The position numbers were made by a program, and so were the translations under genes. Under the pieces are notes generated by a model. That model was given only the letters and a program-made list of their open reading frames with translations. It ran no database searches and had not been told where the DNA came from. From NCBI GenBank assembly GCA_037179385.1, contig CM074180.1, positions 25,773,455 through 25,837,454 on the forward strand: DNA of 64,000 nt, given 5' to 3'. This DNA is from Holothuria scabra. Taxonomy: Eukaryota; Echinodermata; Holothuroidea; Aspidochirotida; Holothuriidae. This document shows positions 10,500-20,669 of this stretch, one piece after another; position 1 is the stretch's first letter; every line of letters begins with the position of its first letter.

Positions 10500-12717
10500 A
10501 AGCAAACTTCTTCCCCAAGGTGCTGAATTTTGGAAGAATTGTTCAATCATAGTTTTTTCACCTATTGTAGATCAAATGACTGCACTGTTTTATTACAGGA
10601 AACAATACTCCTTTAGCCAGTAAGGATCTTTAATCCCTTGGTCCTAAAATTTCCAATGTTTATGGGAATAGGTACAACTGGTCACATGAGGTTAAACACG
10701 AGGGTTTTATTTTGTTGGGTAAGTAATCGATTTAACGGCATGTTTTCTACATTTTTCTAAAAAAGTTTGTGCAGAAAGGATATCCTGAAGAGATGAGATA
10801 AAGTGTAACTATGAGATTTAAATTACAGTGGTTTACAGGGTACTTTCCGGATTGGCCTCATAGGAAGACGTGCCTAGAAAAACAACAGATGATTCTCTGG
10901 ATAATAGCCAACCAGATTTAATGTCCCACAACTTGAAACGAAAGTGAAAATCAGTCCGGAAGACACGATTGCTCAATGAAATGACTCGCAATTTGCATAC
11001 AAATGGTGACGTTGCCAAGTTGATCATAGTTTTTCTTTTTCATTTTGGTTTCTACAACTAAAAAAGCTTTTAAAGAGACATGTAGACAATGTCAGATAAA
11101 AAAGCCAAGGACAAAAAGGAAATGAACAGCAAAACTGATATATGCTCTTTATTGTGAAAAGAAAACATTGGATGTCTGGGATACTTCCTTCAAATATTAT
11201 AAATATGACACATCCTTAAGGCAGAAGAGCCACAAATGTTGGCACTCCCCATACAAAAGGGAAAGATTTTCCTGAGGTGATCTACACAAAAACATTTGAA
11301 AAATGGAAGACAAACTGTTACAATGTTCCATAAGTTCTATCACCCATTGGTCTATTGGTCCATTGGTCTGAAAGTCCATTGACATTTATCCCATAGTCAA
11401 TGAGATATTGCACTTGAGTGCTAGATAGGGCTCATAACTTACTGAATTGAAGCAGAGAGTTCCGAAGGCCTGTAGCCCAGCTGGCAAGATACTCATGGTG
11501 GCCAAAATTTCTCTAGGGTTGGGGACAAAATTTTTTCAAGGGGTCAAAACAAGTTTTAAAGTGTACATGTCCAAACTTTCCTTCTTCAATACCTTTTGTT
11601 ATATGTATCCCCCTTCCCTGCCTGATTATCTCTTATTGCCTCAGGGAGGAAATGAAGCTCACTACTTGCTCACTTGATATAATTGTGTTTCACATCTAAT
11701 TCATTGATTGACGGTAACCACTATATTAAAATACACAAAAAGTTAAGTAACATTTGGGGTTAGCTAACAGGTCAGTCAAGCATCATGAACACAAAGAAAG
11801 CATATCTCATTTGAGGGCAAAGATTATGTAACAAACTCAGACACCAGTTATACCCCATTCCCCCTTTGAGCTATTAAAGGTGTCTACTTTGCTTTCTCAA
11901 GGAGCAATGTCATGGCATGAGAATCAATGGACACTTCAAACTCCTGCGGGGAGGGAGGTGGACACCTCGCCCCTTGATATGCACTACTGTCGTAAGACTG
12001 GTATGCTGTTGAGCATTGTGCAAAGACAGTACAAGAGTATGTAAATTTTATCCTTACACTTCAAATGATGAGGGTTGAGGAGAACAAGGATCCTTTGCTC
12101 ATGAACTCTAGAAATGTGAAGTTTTTTTCTACATAACACTTTTTTTACTATACCACGTGGTAAAACTCTGGATGAAGCCAGTTAATTGTACCTGATCAGG
12201 TTTTCTATGGCATGCACAATTTAACTTTTGCCATCTGAAAGTTGCATCAGGGACAGTGTATGCTTGGACAACCTCAAAATTGGGGCAAGATTTGTAGAAA
12301 TTCATACACCTTCTTAGCTGGCAAAATTTGTTTTTACAGGTTCAGAGATTTGGGCAAAATATTTGGTATCCACCAAATCAAAATGGTCCTATACACCTTT
12401 GCTTTCTCGAAAAAAAGAGATTTTAAATTTGAAACAAGTGCAGCCTTAATACCAGCCTACTGGTTCAAGTTGAACATGTTTTACAGTAAATCCTGTAAAG
12501 AGTGCCACAAACTATTCCAATTAATAAAATTCTCAAACCTCTCTGGTACAGATATGTTGGACTTGCAAGCAGGAGACGAGCCCCATGCAAAAGGGTGCCT
12601 CATCCACTGTGCCTCCACAGCTACTTACCCCACTTCAAACATGCAGATTCCCTCTGGCTTCCACCTTAAATGGTCATATTGCTGCATTTGAACACGGACA
12701 TACTCCGACTTGTAGTT
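10500..12717. other. Unassigned DNA, no gene recognised
   Basis: Open frames at 11447-11677 (+) and 12242-12691 (+, 149 codons) have no recognisable domain, repeats or confident splice borders. The second is long for AT-rich DNA, but its composition is ordinary for translated intron sequence. A GG/GTAAGTAA donor-like site occurs near 10720 without a convincing acceptor. Confidence 0.35.
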
Positions 12718-13539
12718 AGTTAGAGTTTTATGGCCAGGTTCACAACCTATTGGTTCAAGTCGAACCGGCCACGGCCTTTTTTCCAGTTGTGGCTCACTGG
12801 CTTGTTTTCCCTACTCAATTGCTTATGGGGAGCATCACGCACAACGGCAGGTTCCTTTTTTTAAAGGTAGTGTGACATGTCAGCAAAAAACACTGAATTT
12901 ACTTGGTAGTTACTGAGCAAGGTCTCCTAAGTAAGAATCCGTTGGAATTATGTCAATATCTTTTACAGTTGTCAAGATATACCTCTTCAAAGTTTGAATG
13001 TTTCTGAAGCAACTTGTTCGTAATGCAAAAATAGTGATGTTGAGTGTTGCACAGTGTTGACATTTCTTTTGTTAACCCTATATTAATTACCTCTTAATTA
13101 CTCATCAGATAGTTTATAGTTTGGTGATTGATACTGATGATTTTTGAAGGACACAATTTCAACTTTCAAAATAAACCCCCCAGGAAACACTACTGTTACA
13201 ACTGCCCTTGATATGAAGATTGCAAAAACAAAGGATAACATTAGCCATATATGGTATGTCCCTTCTATGACATCACAAGATTTACATATTGAGCTCATAT
13301 TTATGCATGATTAAGTGCAAATCAGAAATAAACCTGTAAAATGGCCAATTTTTAACTGATTTTGATGGAAATTACAGCAATTTTCTTGGTTTTTAATGCT
13401 TTTTACATCAAATACCCAACTTTGTCATTTTGGTGTCACACTACCTTTAAGAGTCTTTGGTATGACTCGACCTGGGAAGCGAACCCAGGTCTTCCACGCG
13501 AGAGGCAGATGCTCTTATCGTTAGACCAAACACGCGGTC
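12718..13539 (-). mobile_element. tRNA-derived SINE split by a family B MITE
   Basis: Read on the minus strand, 13539-13451 holds a tRNA-like head: a TGGTCTAACGATAAGAGC A-box-like stretch and GGTTCGCTTCC as B box, followed by GTCATACCAAAGACTC. The body resumes at 12860-12718 (GGAACCTGCCGTTGTGCGTGATGCTCC, GTGAGCCACAACTGG, GGCCGG, tail CTAACTAAC). The interruption is the B element at 12861-13450. A near-complete uninterrupted relative is at 51432-51710. The internal pol III promoter boxes are typical of SINEs. The tRNA cloverleaf is degenerate, so this is not a tRNA gene. Confidence 0.85.
12861..13450 (-). mobile_element. Family B MITE, complete copy inside the SINE
   Basis: TTAA at 12861-12864 and 13447-13450 flank terminal repeats AAAGGTAGTGTGACA (left) and TGTCACACTACCTTT (right, one base different in phase). 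The roughly 580 bp interior matches the diverged copy at 1868-2275 in reverse. There is no transposase. TTAA duplication points to a piggyBac-type or similar mobiliser; that is family inference. Being inside the SINE, it is the younger insertion. Confidence 0.85.
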
Positions 13540-15512
13540 TTGGATAATGACCATTCAGATGAACTTTGCCTTAGTAACTCCAACTAAGCAAGGTCACTAC
13601 TATGAATGAAAAAAGAATGTATTTATAACATTGATTAGCTAGGCCCTACCATAATGTAATGAAAGCCTTTCCAAACACATTGCAGAGACTGAAAACACTG
13701 TTCAAGTAGTAAATTCTGCACTAACATGCCCCTCAGTCAGAACATTTGTGAATTGGCCCTTCATCAAGACATCCCTTGATCTCAACCCACCTCTCACACA
13801 GGGTTTATTGAACCCCAACTCTGACTTGTCTTCTGACATAAAAAATGACACTTTTGAACCTCTCTTACCTAGATGATCCGGCCCCCAAAAGGTAGAGTTA
13901 TAGATCGGCATTAGCTGGAGTCAAAAGGGGTTTCATGTTAATGGTATATGAGAGTGTCAGGGTCTTCCTTAATGTGGGTAGGAGGTTACAGAAATACACA
14001 GGAGGAAAGGAATGGTTATGTAGATTTTAATTTTACAAGTTTAATACCTGTGTCTAATTTCACATAACCAGAAATGCTACATGTTTACGTCTTATAAACA
14101 TGCTACAATTTTCCCTAATCATGAAAACACATGGTAATGCTTTTTGAATAATTTACAATACCTTGTGAAACATACCCTTGTGAGGGAAATAATAGCATAT
14201 TTTAGTTTAACTAATACCTAAAATAAGACTGAAACAATTGTCCAAGGTTTCATGTCCTTTCCCCTCCCAAAGGAATCCCTACAATACTCCAATTCACAGA
14301 AATCTTATAAATATTGAATCCACATTCCAATTAACCTATATTGTGTTTATATGAATATCTAAGCCGAATCCATAAAGAGTGAGAATGCATCACATCAACT
14401 TCGAAATTATTTCTTCAATATTTTCACTGAAGCAATAAACTATTTCATAATATTTCCACCATCATGGTAAGGCAAACGTGACTTCAAAGTTCAGCTGACT
14501 CTTAACTTTTTAATGTGCTTGAACCTTTGACTGAACCACCTGAAATTTTACAAATACTTCCTTCAAAGTTACAGGTACCAAGGCCACTGCTGAGACTGGC
14601 TCAGTCTGCACTGAACGGTTCTGATGGTATTAGGGTACTTTGATGGTAACAGGGAATTTCCCATCAATGTTGTTTCCGTGGCTACTTGGTAGTAAGGTGA
14701 GAACCACATGGATGAGAATTGGATTCATTATGAGGGCAGTAAAATAAACTAAATTTGAGTGACATTTAAAGGTCAACATCATAAACACTGGCAAGGAGGA
14801 ACTTCAACTATCCCCTGAGAGGAATTTTTAACTAAATTACATCTTTAGTTTCAATATTCTCATCTAGTTTCTGATATGTTATCTCAGCTATATTTAGATT
14901 CAAATGAGGAACTTCCTCCTCCTACAAATCCAACTGAGAGGTATCAATTCTTTTACCTTTTTTCTTTTTGAGGTCAGCAGTCTCAACCATTGATAAGTCC
15001 TTCACTTATTCTGATGTTTGTCTTGTGATGAAAGTTAAAAGCTATTTTGATCATGAAGTCCAAAACATTAGGAAATCATGGCATTGCATAAATATCACTA
15101 ATACGACAGACCATTATGAACTGGCATCTACCACAAAGGAAGGGACAGAAGAAACCCCTCACTTTTTGAAAAGGAAAAAAAATATAAATTGGGGAAGAAA
15201 ATCCTATAGAACAGAGGGGTAGATCTTGTTTGTGGATTCTGGGGGAAAAAAAAATTTCCAACAGCCACTCGAATTCTGGATCATGTCCCGGCCCTTGTGG
15301 AATTGTAATAAGCAGTCCATGCAAACGAGTGCAAGTGCACACGTGTACACACCCAAACAAATATGCATGGATATTCACATTAGCACACAAATATGGCACT
15401 CATATTGACATTTTCTTGAAGCCTTAAAATATTCCTGCTGTCATCAAGCAATAGATACGGGATAGCAATTAAGTGTCCCACAACTGGAACATACGCCATG
15501 AGAACTGCTAGG
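13540..15512. other. Unassigned DNA
   Basis: No repeat recurs here. A segment at about 14581-14632, after a CTTCAAAGTTACAG acceptor-like site, is open for VPRPLLRLAQSALNGSD but ends at a weak GTATTA donor, so I do not call it separately. Confidence 0.35.
14976..15222 (+). CDS. Possible exon, unidentified
   Basis: A strong pyrimidine tract (TTCTTTTACCTTTTTTCTTTTT) leads to AG at 14974-14975, or three bases later. It is followed by roughly 80 open codons to a stop at 15220-15222. The peptide starts VSTIDKSFTYSDVCLVM and is not recognised. No good donor lies inside, so it would have to be a terminal exon. The tail (FLKRKKNINWGRK) comes from an A-rich run, which weakens the case. Confidence 0.2.
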
Positions 15513-15817
15513 TAAAAGACATATTTTCATCATCCCAAACAGTTCCAATTCCCCCAACCTAGTTACTTCTAGCCCCTCCCACATTTATCTAAAACTCATC
15601 TTTATCCAGACACAATCCTAGTTTATTGCTTCATGGCTTGTCCCAGTGGCCACACAAGTCCATAATGTGTAATTAAGACACTCACAGTGCCCATGCTGTG
15701 TAATTTAGCTATGATGCATTATTTGAATGTGATGCCAATCAAAGAGCTGTACCAATTGAGAGTTTTGATGTATGTATACTGAAACTGTAGTTTGGGGTGA
15801 CGAATGACTGCCTTTAA
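15513..15817 (+). mobile_element. Family A2 MITE, copy 1
   Basis: It follows the family A block order but with a distinct sub-consensus: CATCCCAAACAGTTCCAATT, TTCATGGCTTGTCCCAGTGG, TAGCTATGATGCATTATTTG and GGGGTGACGAATGACTGCC, then TTTAAA. The same variant recurs at 45540-45844. The right TTAA border (15814-15817) is intact; the left is mutated. Confidence 0.85.
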
Positions 15818-16757
15818 ACCAGGTGAGGTAAAAAGCCATATGTAACCAAACTTAACCCTGCAGCAAAATGCTCACCATACTGCTTGCTGGCAGTAGTGTG
15901 TTTACAGGGGAGGCCGGGATATGGGGGTGGGGGCTGTGCCCCCAACCTCCCAAGTCAGTCAGGGGAAAATCACTCAGTGGGGGGGATTTACGGGTTGGAG
16001 GAAGAGAAAAAGTTTGAAGGGACATATTGCACAATCAAACCTTAACCACACACCAGCTCCTGGTGGCTGTCAAAGCAAATATTAAAAAAAAAAAAGGTCC
16101 TCAAAAATTTGGAGAGCACAAGTATGCCCATGTAAGTCTGTCGCCAAGAACGTAAGTGCAGAAAGCAACAAAAAAGTCATCAAAATCCATGCCAGTCGGA
16201 GAAATTACATTTTGTGCCCCCCCCCCCCACCTATGGTCATATTCATGCATTGACAGGAATTAGGAAATTGGACATTTGTTAGTGATGGAGAGAAAGAATC
16301 TAAATCTATCACATTGAAAGGTAACCAGAAATAAACCACTGCCATTCATTAGTAACTTTTCAACTAGAACCACTCATTAAAGGGCATGGGTTTACTCTAA
16401 CTGGCAAAAAACTGAAAGAAGAGGCAATTGTACCATTTTCTTGATGGGAGATCAGGGACATCTTCTTTCATTAAGCCTTTAGGAATGAAGAGCCATACTT
16501 CTTGTGTACACTGTGAACCAGTAATAGTCTGCAAGTTAAGTTACAGCTGATAATACCTAGCTGATATTTTAAGGAGGGCTGGATAGGTCAGGGAAGAAAG
16601 GATGTACCATCTTGATATCATAATTCATACTCACTGGTTTACGATAGCATCATGTGATAATCAACACAAGGACATAATTCTACACAGAATCAGCCTGACA
16701 AACAATTACCAAATGACTTCAGATAAATTTGAAGGCTCTGGTATACTTCACTTTACA
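15818..16757. other. Non-coding DNA with G- and C-run tracts
   Basis: It contains G/C-run rich stretches at 15903-15990 (GGGGGTGGGGGCTGTGCCCCC) and a poly-C run near 16219-16230. No gene is supported. Confidence 0.45.
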
Positions 16758-17400
16758 TTAAAGGGCAAAAACAGTCCCCAAACTAACTTGCTTTGAAGTG
16801 CAGAAGCTAAAATCTCATAATTTTGCTCTTATTTCTCTTCAAAGCATCTGTCATAATATTTTAGGGCTTCAAAACTGTAAATTCAAAACAAATCAAGCAG
16901 TTACTTCAATACTGTGGTCTCACATACCCTACGCTTGGGGAACACTGTGTTACCTCCCCCTCGAGTAACGTGGGTTTGATGCGGGGTCAGTATTTAAACT
17001 TCGATCCACATCAAATCGCAGGGATATGCTGTTTTTTAAACACAGTGTTTGTCTTAATCAAGCAAGGTCACAGGTGTTTATGACACTGATGACAGGTATT
17101 TTCTAACATTTTACAGTAATTGGTATGTGAAATCTTTGACCTTGTTACACAATGGTAGTACTACCCAATCAAAAATCACAGGGTATGTGAGAACACAGAC
17201 TGGAAAACAGAGGGTTAACCTGCAGCTTTGCCTTCATGCAAACACAGGGTAACACCGAGTGTCACAGGCTACGGGAGACCAAGCCTCGAGCATTTCATAT
17301 TTTAGGAGGAAAAATACTGTCAAATGACTCTCTCAAGAGCCAATCGAGAACACATGACAGTCTTCTACACTACACTCTACACTAAATGCTCTGCCCATTA
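16758..17400 (+). mobile_element. Family C MITE interrupted by a G element
   Basis: TTAAAGGGCAAAAACAGTCC starts at 16758. Blocks such as CTCTTCAAAGCATCTGTCATAATATTTTA match the copy at 62479-62740. The element then breaks at 16913 and resumes at about 17282 with TTTTAGGAGGAAAAATACTGTCA..GACTCTC..AAGAGCC. The break holds the G element. An inverted C fragment follows to about 17560. Confidence 0.75.
16914..17281 (+). mobile_element. Family G element, copy 1
   Basis: The ends are inverted: TGGTCTCACATACCCTACG at the left and CTACGGGAGACCA at the right. The interior (ACACAGTGTTTGTCTTAATCAAGCAAGGTCACAGGTGTTTATG and AACACAGACTG..AGGGTTAACCTG) matches 27004-27369 in reverse. It is about 368 bp and non-coding, with several copies of the AC(A)GTGTTAC / GGTAACAC motif that give internal symmetry. 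It sits inside a C MITE. Confidence 0.85.
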
Positions 17401-17599
17401 AAGAGGAAATGACTTAAAATAGTAGAGTAGATTTCATGGTTGGCTCTTGAGAGTCATACCAATATTCTTTTCCTCAGATGTGAAATTTACTAGTAGTAAT
17501 TGCTTGCCAGGTTTATCTTGCATACAATAAAGTCCTACAATAATATTACAAGAGAAATAAGAAGCACATGGGGAGATACAGCTGCTACACCATCATAAC

Positions 17600-17885
17600 C
17601 CTGTCAGCAAATTTGGTTGGCTCGGCAACAGACCCCTGTAGGATACTTGGGCAGTCCGTCCAAGAAATGTCAGGTGGCACTCTGGTGGTCCTATGACAGC
17701 GATGAAGCTGATTGGCTGAAAAATTTTACTCAGCAATCAATTTTGTTTGTGACCTGGATGTAGCCAGCAGGCCTCCGATGGCCCTGCCGCGGTCCTTTAG
17801 TGGCGAAACACTTACTAACGGCTGATCAAAAACCACGACAATGGCTGCCTGTGGACCACCGGATATTGCTGACTGGGAAGTTTGA
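17600..17885 (+). promoter_or_regulatory. Locally GC-richer segment, possible promoter or first exon
   Basis: Base composition rises and CpG appears (CCTCCGATGGCCCTGCCGCGGTCC, GGCGAAACAC) compared with the flanks. A GATTGGCTG (inverted CCAAT) lies at about 17710, and ACAATGGCTGCC, a good start context, at about 17840. The short frame after that ATG ends at a stop after 14 codons without a consensus donor. This could be an unmethylated promoter remnant or chance. Confidence 0.15.
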
Positions 17886-18201
17886 CTGCTCTTGACTTTT
17901 AAGCCAGTTTGTAAAGCTAGTGTAGCTCAAATAATATGAAGCAAACATTTCTCTGAAAGTGCAAAGTTGCCTTATGATAAATATTTATAGGTTTTTTTAG
18001 TATTTCAGTTGCAGGTCATAAATACTAGCGGTGATAGCGTGAGCTGTCAAATATGCTCTTTGTGTTGTTTTTGGAATAATTATCAACTTAAAACATTTGT
18101 GGGGCAACATGGTTATACTTTGTTGCTGTCATTCAAAGCTACCGCAAATCCATAAATATATCAAAAATATAGCAATTTGATGGGTTCAAAACTAATTCAA
18201 C

Positions 18202-18273
18202 ATGAAAGAGAGCTCCCACATTTATGGGAAATGTGTTTACAAGGAGGGAGACTTTGATGGGAATTACTCAGTG
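18202..18273 (+). CDS. Possible first or internal exon, unidentified
   Basis: Twenty-four open codons start at ATG 18202 (MKESSHIYGKCVYKEGDFDG and four more). They end exactly at a GTG/GTGAGC donor in phase 0, preceded in frame by a stop. No acceptor is evident, so it would be a first coding exon. The composition is protein-like, but the length allows chance. The family is not recognised. Confidence 0.25.
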
Positions 18274-18586
18274 GTGAGCATCAGTCTTTGTAGATATAAA
18301 AACTTATAGGTGGATTTCAGAGGGGCAACAAATGAATTTAATAAAAACAAGATTACACGAATGAAAACATTATAAACTTAAACCAAAACCTGACTACCTT
18401 TAAAAGATGTGGCACTGTAGAATTGAATACCCTATAACATAACAGGTGTTCTCAGTATCATAACTAGTTAGTGTTCAGTGTTGTATCTGGTACTGGTTTC
18501 ACCTTCCAACAGCTTTCCAACAGACTTTTCACTCCTGCAAACCTGTTTCTAAAATGCTACAAACTACAATTGCTGTCTCCAGAATG

Positions 18587-18771
18587 CAGTGTTGTAAAAA
18601 GTCACAAATCCAGTCACTTCCTCTCAAAATGATACTGACTCGATAGAATTCAGGAGTAATTTCCCCATTGAAATAGTACAGTGACTCGAGTCAATGACTC
18701 AACTCAAGTCACTTAAAAGTTTGAAAACTGGTGACTTGAGTCACTAGTCTAGTGACTCTATTACAACACTG
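18587..18771. mobile_element. hAT-type MITE with perfect 8-bp target duplication
   Basis: CCAGAATG occurs at 18579-18586 and 18772-18779, flanking 185 bp. The ends are inverted repeats, CAGTGTTGTAAAAAGTCAC and GTGACTCTATTACAACACTG. The CAGTG start and 8 bp duplication are the hallmarks of hAT elements. The interior is built of GACTCGAGTCA-like palindromic repeats and has no coding. The perfect duplication suggests a fairly recent insertion. A decayed look-alike lies near 25030-25200. Confidence 0.95.
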
Positions 18772-18854
18772 CCAGAATGTGCCAACTTGGGTAGACCAAC
18801 TCTACCATGACTGAATGAATATGGCCATCCAAGCCAAAAAGTACATGCAACAGC

Positions 18855-18905
18855 TTTGAAGGACCAATCCTCTCACCCAAAACATTTCAAATTCTCCCAA
18901 ACTTT
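18855..18905 (+). mobile_element. Family A MITE left-end fragment
   Basis: TTTGAAGGACCAATCCTCTCACCC..CAAATTCTCCCAAACTTTTACTT matches the first 50 bases of family A, then the match is lost. Confidence 0.6.
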
Positions 18906-19191
18906 TACTTAGAGGCATGTTCTGGTGGATTCTCCCCTCTGTCTTGTAAGAAAAACAAAAACATTCCACACCATGCCCTTCAAACCCTATCTCAATAACA
19001 TTTGCCTAACTCAAGGTATCTCACTTTAAAGATTGGTAATTTTTGTGAAAAATACTTCTGCTTTTCAACAAAGCCACAAAAAGTTATGTAATGTGGGCAC
19101 ATTGCTTCAAATTCCTTTCGTTTTTCTTTATAATTGAACATCCTGTTTGTCCTTGAAATTTGATACTGTTGGAATGTTTGAATATCTTTAC

Positions 19192-19255
19192 CTGTAGATC
19201 TAGCATCACCCTTCACCATACATAGAGCACAACCAACAATACTGCTTGATATTGC
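19192..19255 (-). CDS. Possible 64-nt internal exon, unidentified
   Basis: On the minus strand GCCGCTGCAG precedes 64 nt that end in TACAG/GTAAAG, a near-consensus donor. The open frame reads AISSSIVGCALCMVKGDARS plus one more residue. The acceptor tract is only weakly pyrimidine-rich. The peptide is not recognised, and the frame continues open into the presumed intron, so the boundaries rest on splice motifs alone. Confidence 0.25.
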
Positions 19256-19475
19256 CTGCAGCGGCATCATAATTATAAATAAATTGAATGTGATGTAAAA
19301 TTAATGTGCCATGATGATATCACCCATTTCCCATGATGCACCAAATCCCAAGAAAAATTTTCAATACTTTAAAAAATCTTACGAACGCTTTAAGCTATGG
19401 AGATGCCTTTTTCACATTCTGAAAGAGAAAATTTTTCTGCTTATTTTGAAGTTAACAAATTTTGTCTCCAGAATA

Positions 19476-19919
19476 TGTCTTTAAGTGCCCCAGTATCCCC
19501 TTCCCCGCAACCATCTGAAATTCATCCTCATTCACACACAATCTCAGTTTATTGTTTCATGGTGAGTATGCAAGACATCCATGTGTAATAAAAACACTCT
19601 CAGGAGTACATGATGCATAATATGAGCTTCGATATTCTGCCTTTTTCGAACTTGCTGTTCACAAATAATGAAAGAGCAGTGTCAACTGAGAACTCCTGCT
19701 GACTACTACAAAAATCATAGTTTTGGGTGAGTTGGTTAGTTAGATACAATTTAACCACACACCAACACGAATGTGTTATATAGTGTGTCATACTGTTCAA
19801 ATACTGTTCAAGTCTTCCAGTTTCAGGTCGCCTCTTACTTAGGGGGGGGTAATACCGTGGGCATATTTTACAACCCCCAGCCCACAGGGAGAGTTTTGGG
19901 TGAGAGGATTAGGCCTTTC
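19476..19919 (+). mobile_element. Family A MITE, diverged copy, split by a 160-bp insert
   Basis: The A blocks CATCTGAAATTCATCCTCAT, ATCTCAGTTTATTGTTTCATGG and AACACTCTCAG are followed by AGTTTTGGGTGAG. A 160 bp insert (19732-19891) follows, after which AGTTTTGGGTGAG is repeated and the A right end GAGGATTAGGCCTTT completes the element. The 13 bp direct repeat (19719-19731 and 19892-19904) is the target duplication of the insert. Confidence 0.8.
19732..19891 (-). mobile_element. SINE-like insert with 13-bp target duplication
   Basis: It is flanked by exact AGTTTTGGGTGAG copies. Its left end GGTTAGTTAGATACAATTT resembles the reverse complement of the SINE tail region (GTTAGTTAG...AGAGTTTTA in other copies), so it may be a short, diverged SINE in minus orientation. 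The rest has no match in the window. Confidence 0.65.
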
Positions 19920-20355
19920 GGTAAGATAAGTAAATGTTTGTAATTGCTCAAGTTCACTAGATCTTTTCATTAGACCAAAGAACTTTAACCCTACAATGTT
20001 ACTGATGTAATGCTTATGTTTACCCTGTGCTGGATACCATTATGCAGACAAGGCATGTGTCTTAGGGAGAGAAAAAATATTGGGACTGCAAAAATTTATG
20101 TGCAAATTTCCTATTTTTTTTAAAAATATTTAGACTGCCACTTAAATATTTTTTGAATCAGTCCATCTTTTGCATGGAGACTAGGGCTCATTTCTATGAG
20201 CCTGAGATCTAACTTTAAAAATTTAGGCCATTCTCTGAAAGTTGACAGTGTGCCTTAGGGCCAATCAAAGCTTAATCCAGTGCTATGCTTAAACCCACAC
20301 TCATAACTAATCTTTTTAAAATAGTACTAAGATTTGACAAACAAAAGGAGTAGCC

Positions 20356-20669
20356 TTAAAGGCCCAGTTCTCTCACCCCAAACAGTACCAATTCTCCTAA
20401 CCTTCTTACTTTATAAGCCCCTCCCACAACTGTCTGAAATTCATTCTCATCCAGATTCAATCTCAGTTTATTGCTTCAGGGTGAGGAAAGAAAAACTCAA
20501 TTTATATAATCAAAACACTCTCAGTATCATTCATGCTGTGTAGAATAAGCTTAGCCTTTGGTACTCTGCATTGTTTGAATTAGCTGTCAATCAAAGAGAT
20601 GAGCCAATTGAGAATTTTGGTACCCCTATACCAAAATTGTAGTTTGGGATGAGAGGTTTGGCCCTTTAA
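20356..20669 (+). mobile_element. Family A MITE, complete copy
   Basis: TTAA at 20356-20359 and 20666-20669 bound a full-length copy with both terminal repeats (AAAGGCCCAGTTCTCTCACC left, GGGATGAGAGGTTTGGCCCTTT right). It serves as a reference for the family: about 305-314 bp and no coding. Confidence 0.95.

Noticed and set aside
12242..12691. 149-codon open frame on the plus strand
   Set aside because: No domain, no repeats, no convincing splice borders, ordinary composition for translated non-coding DNA.
13451..13539. tRNA-like sequence with A- and B-box motifs
   Set aside because: It continues into the SINE body, the cloverleaf pairing is degenerate, and a sister copy at 51432 has SINE flank duplications; not a tRNA gene.
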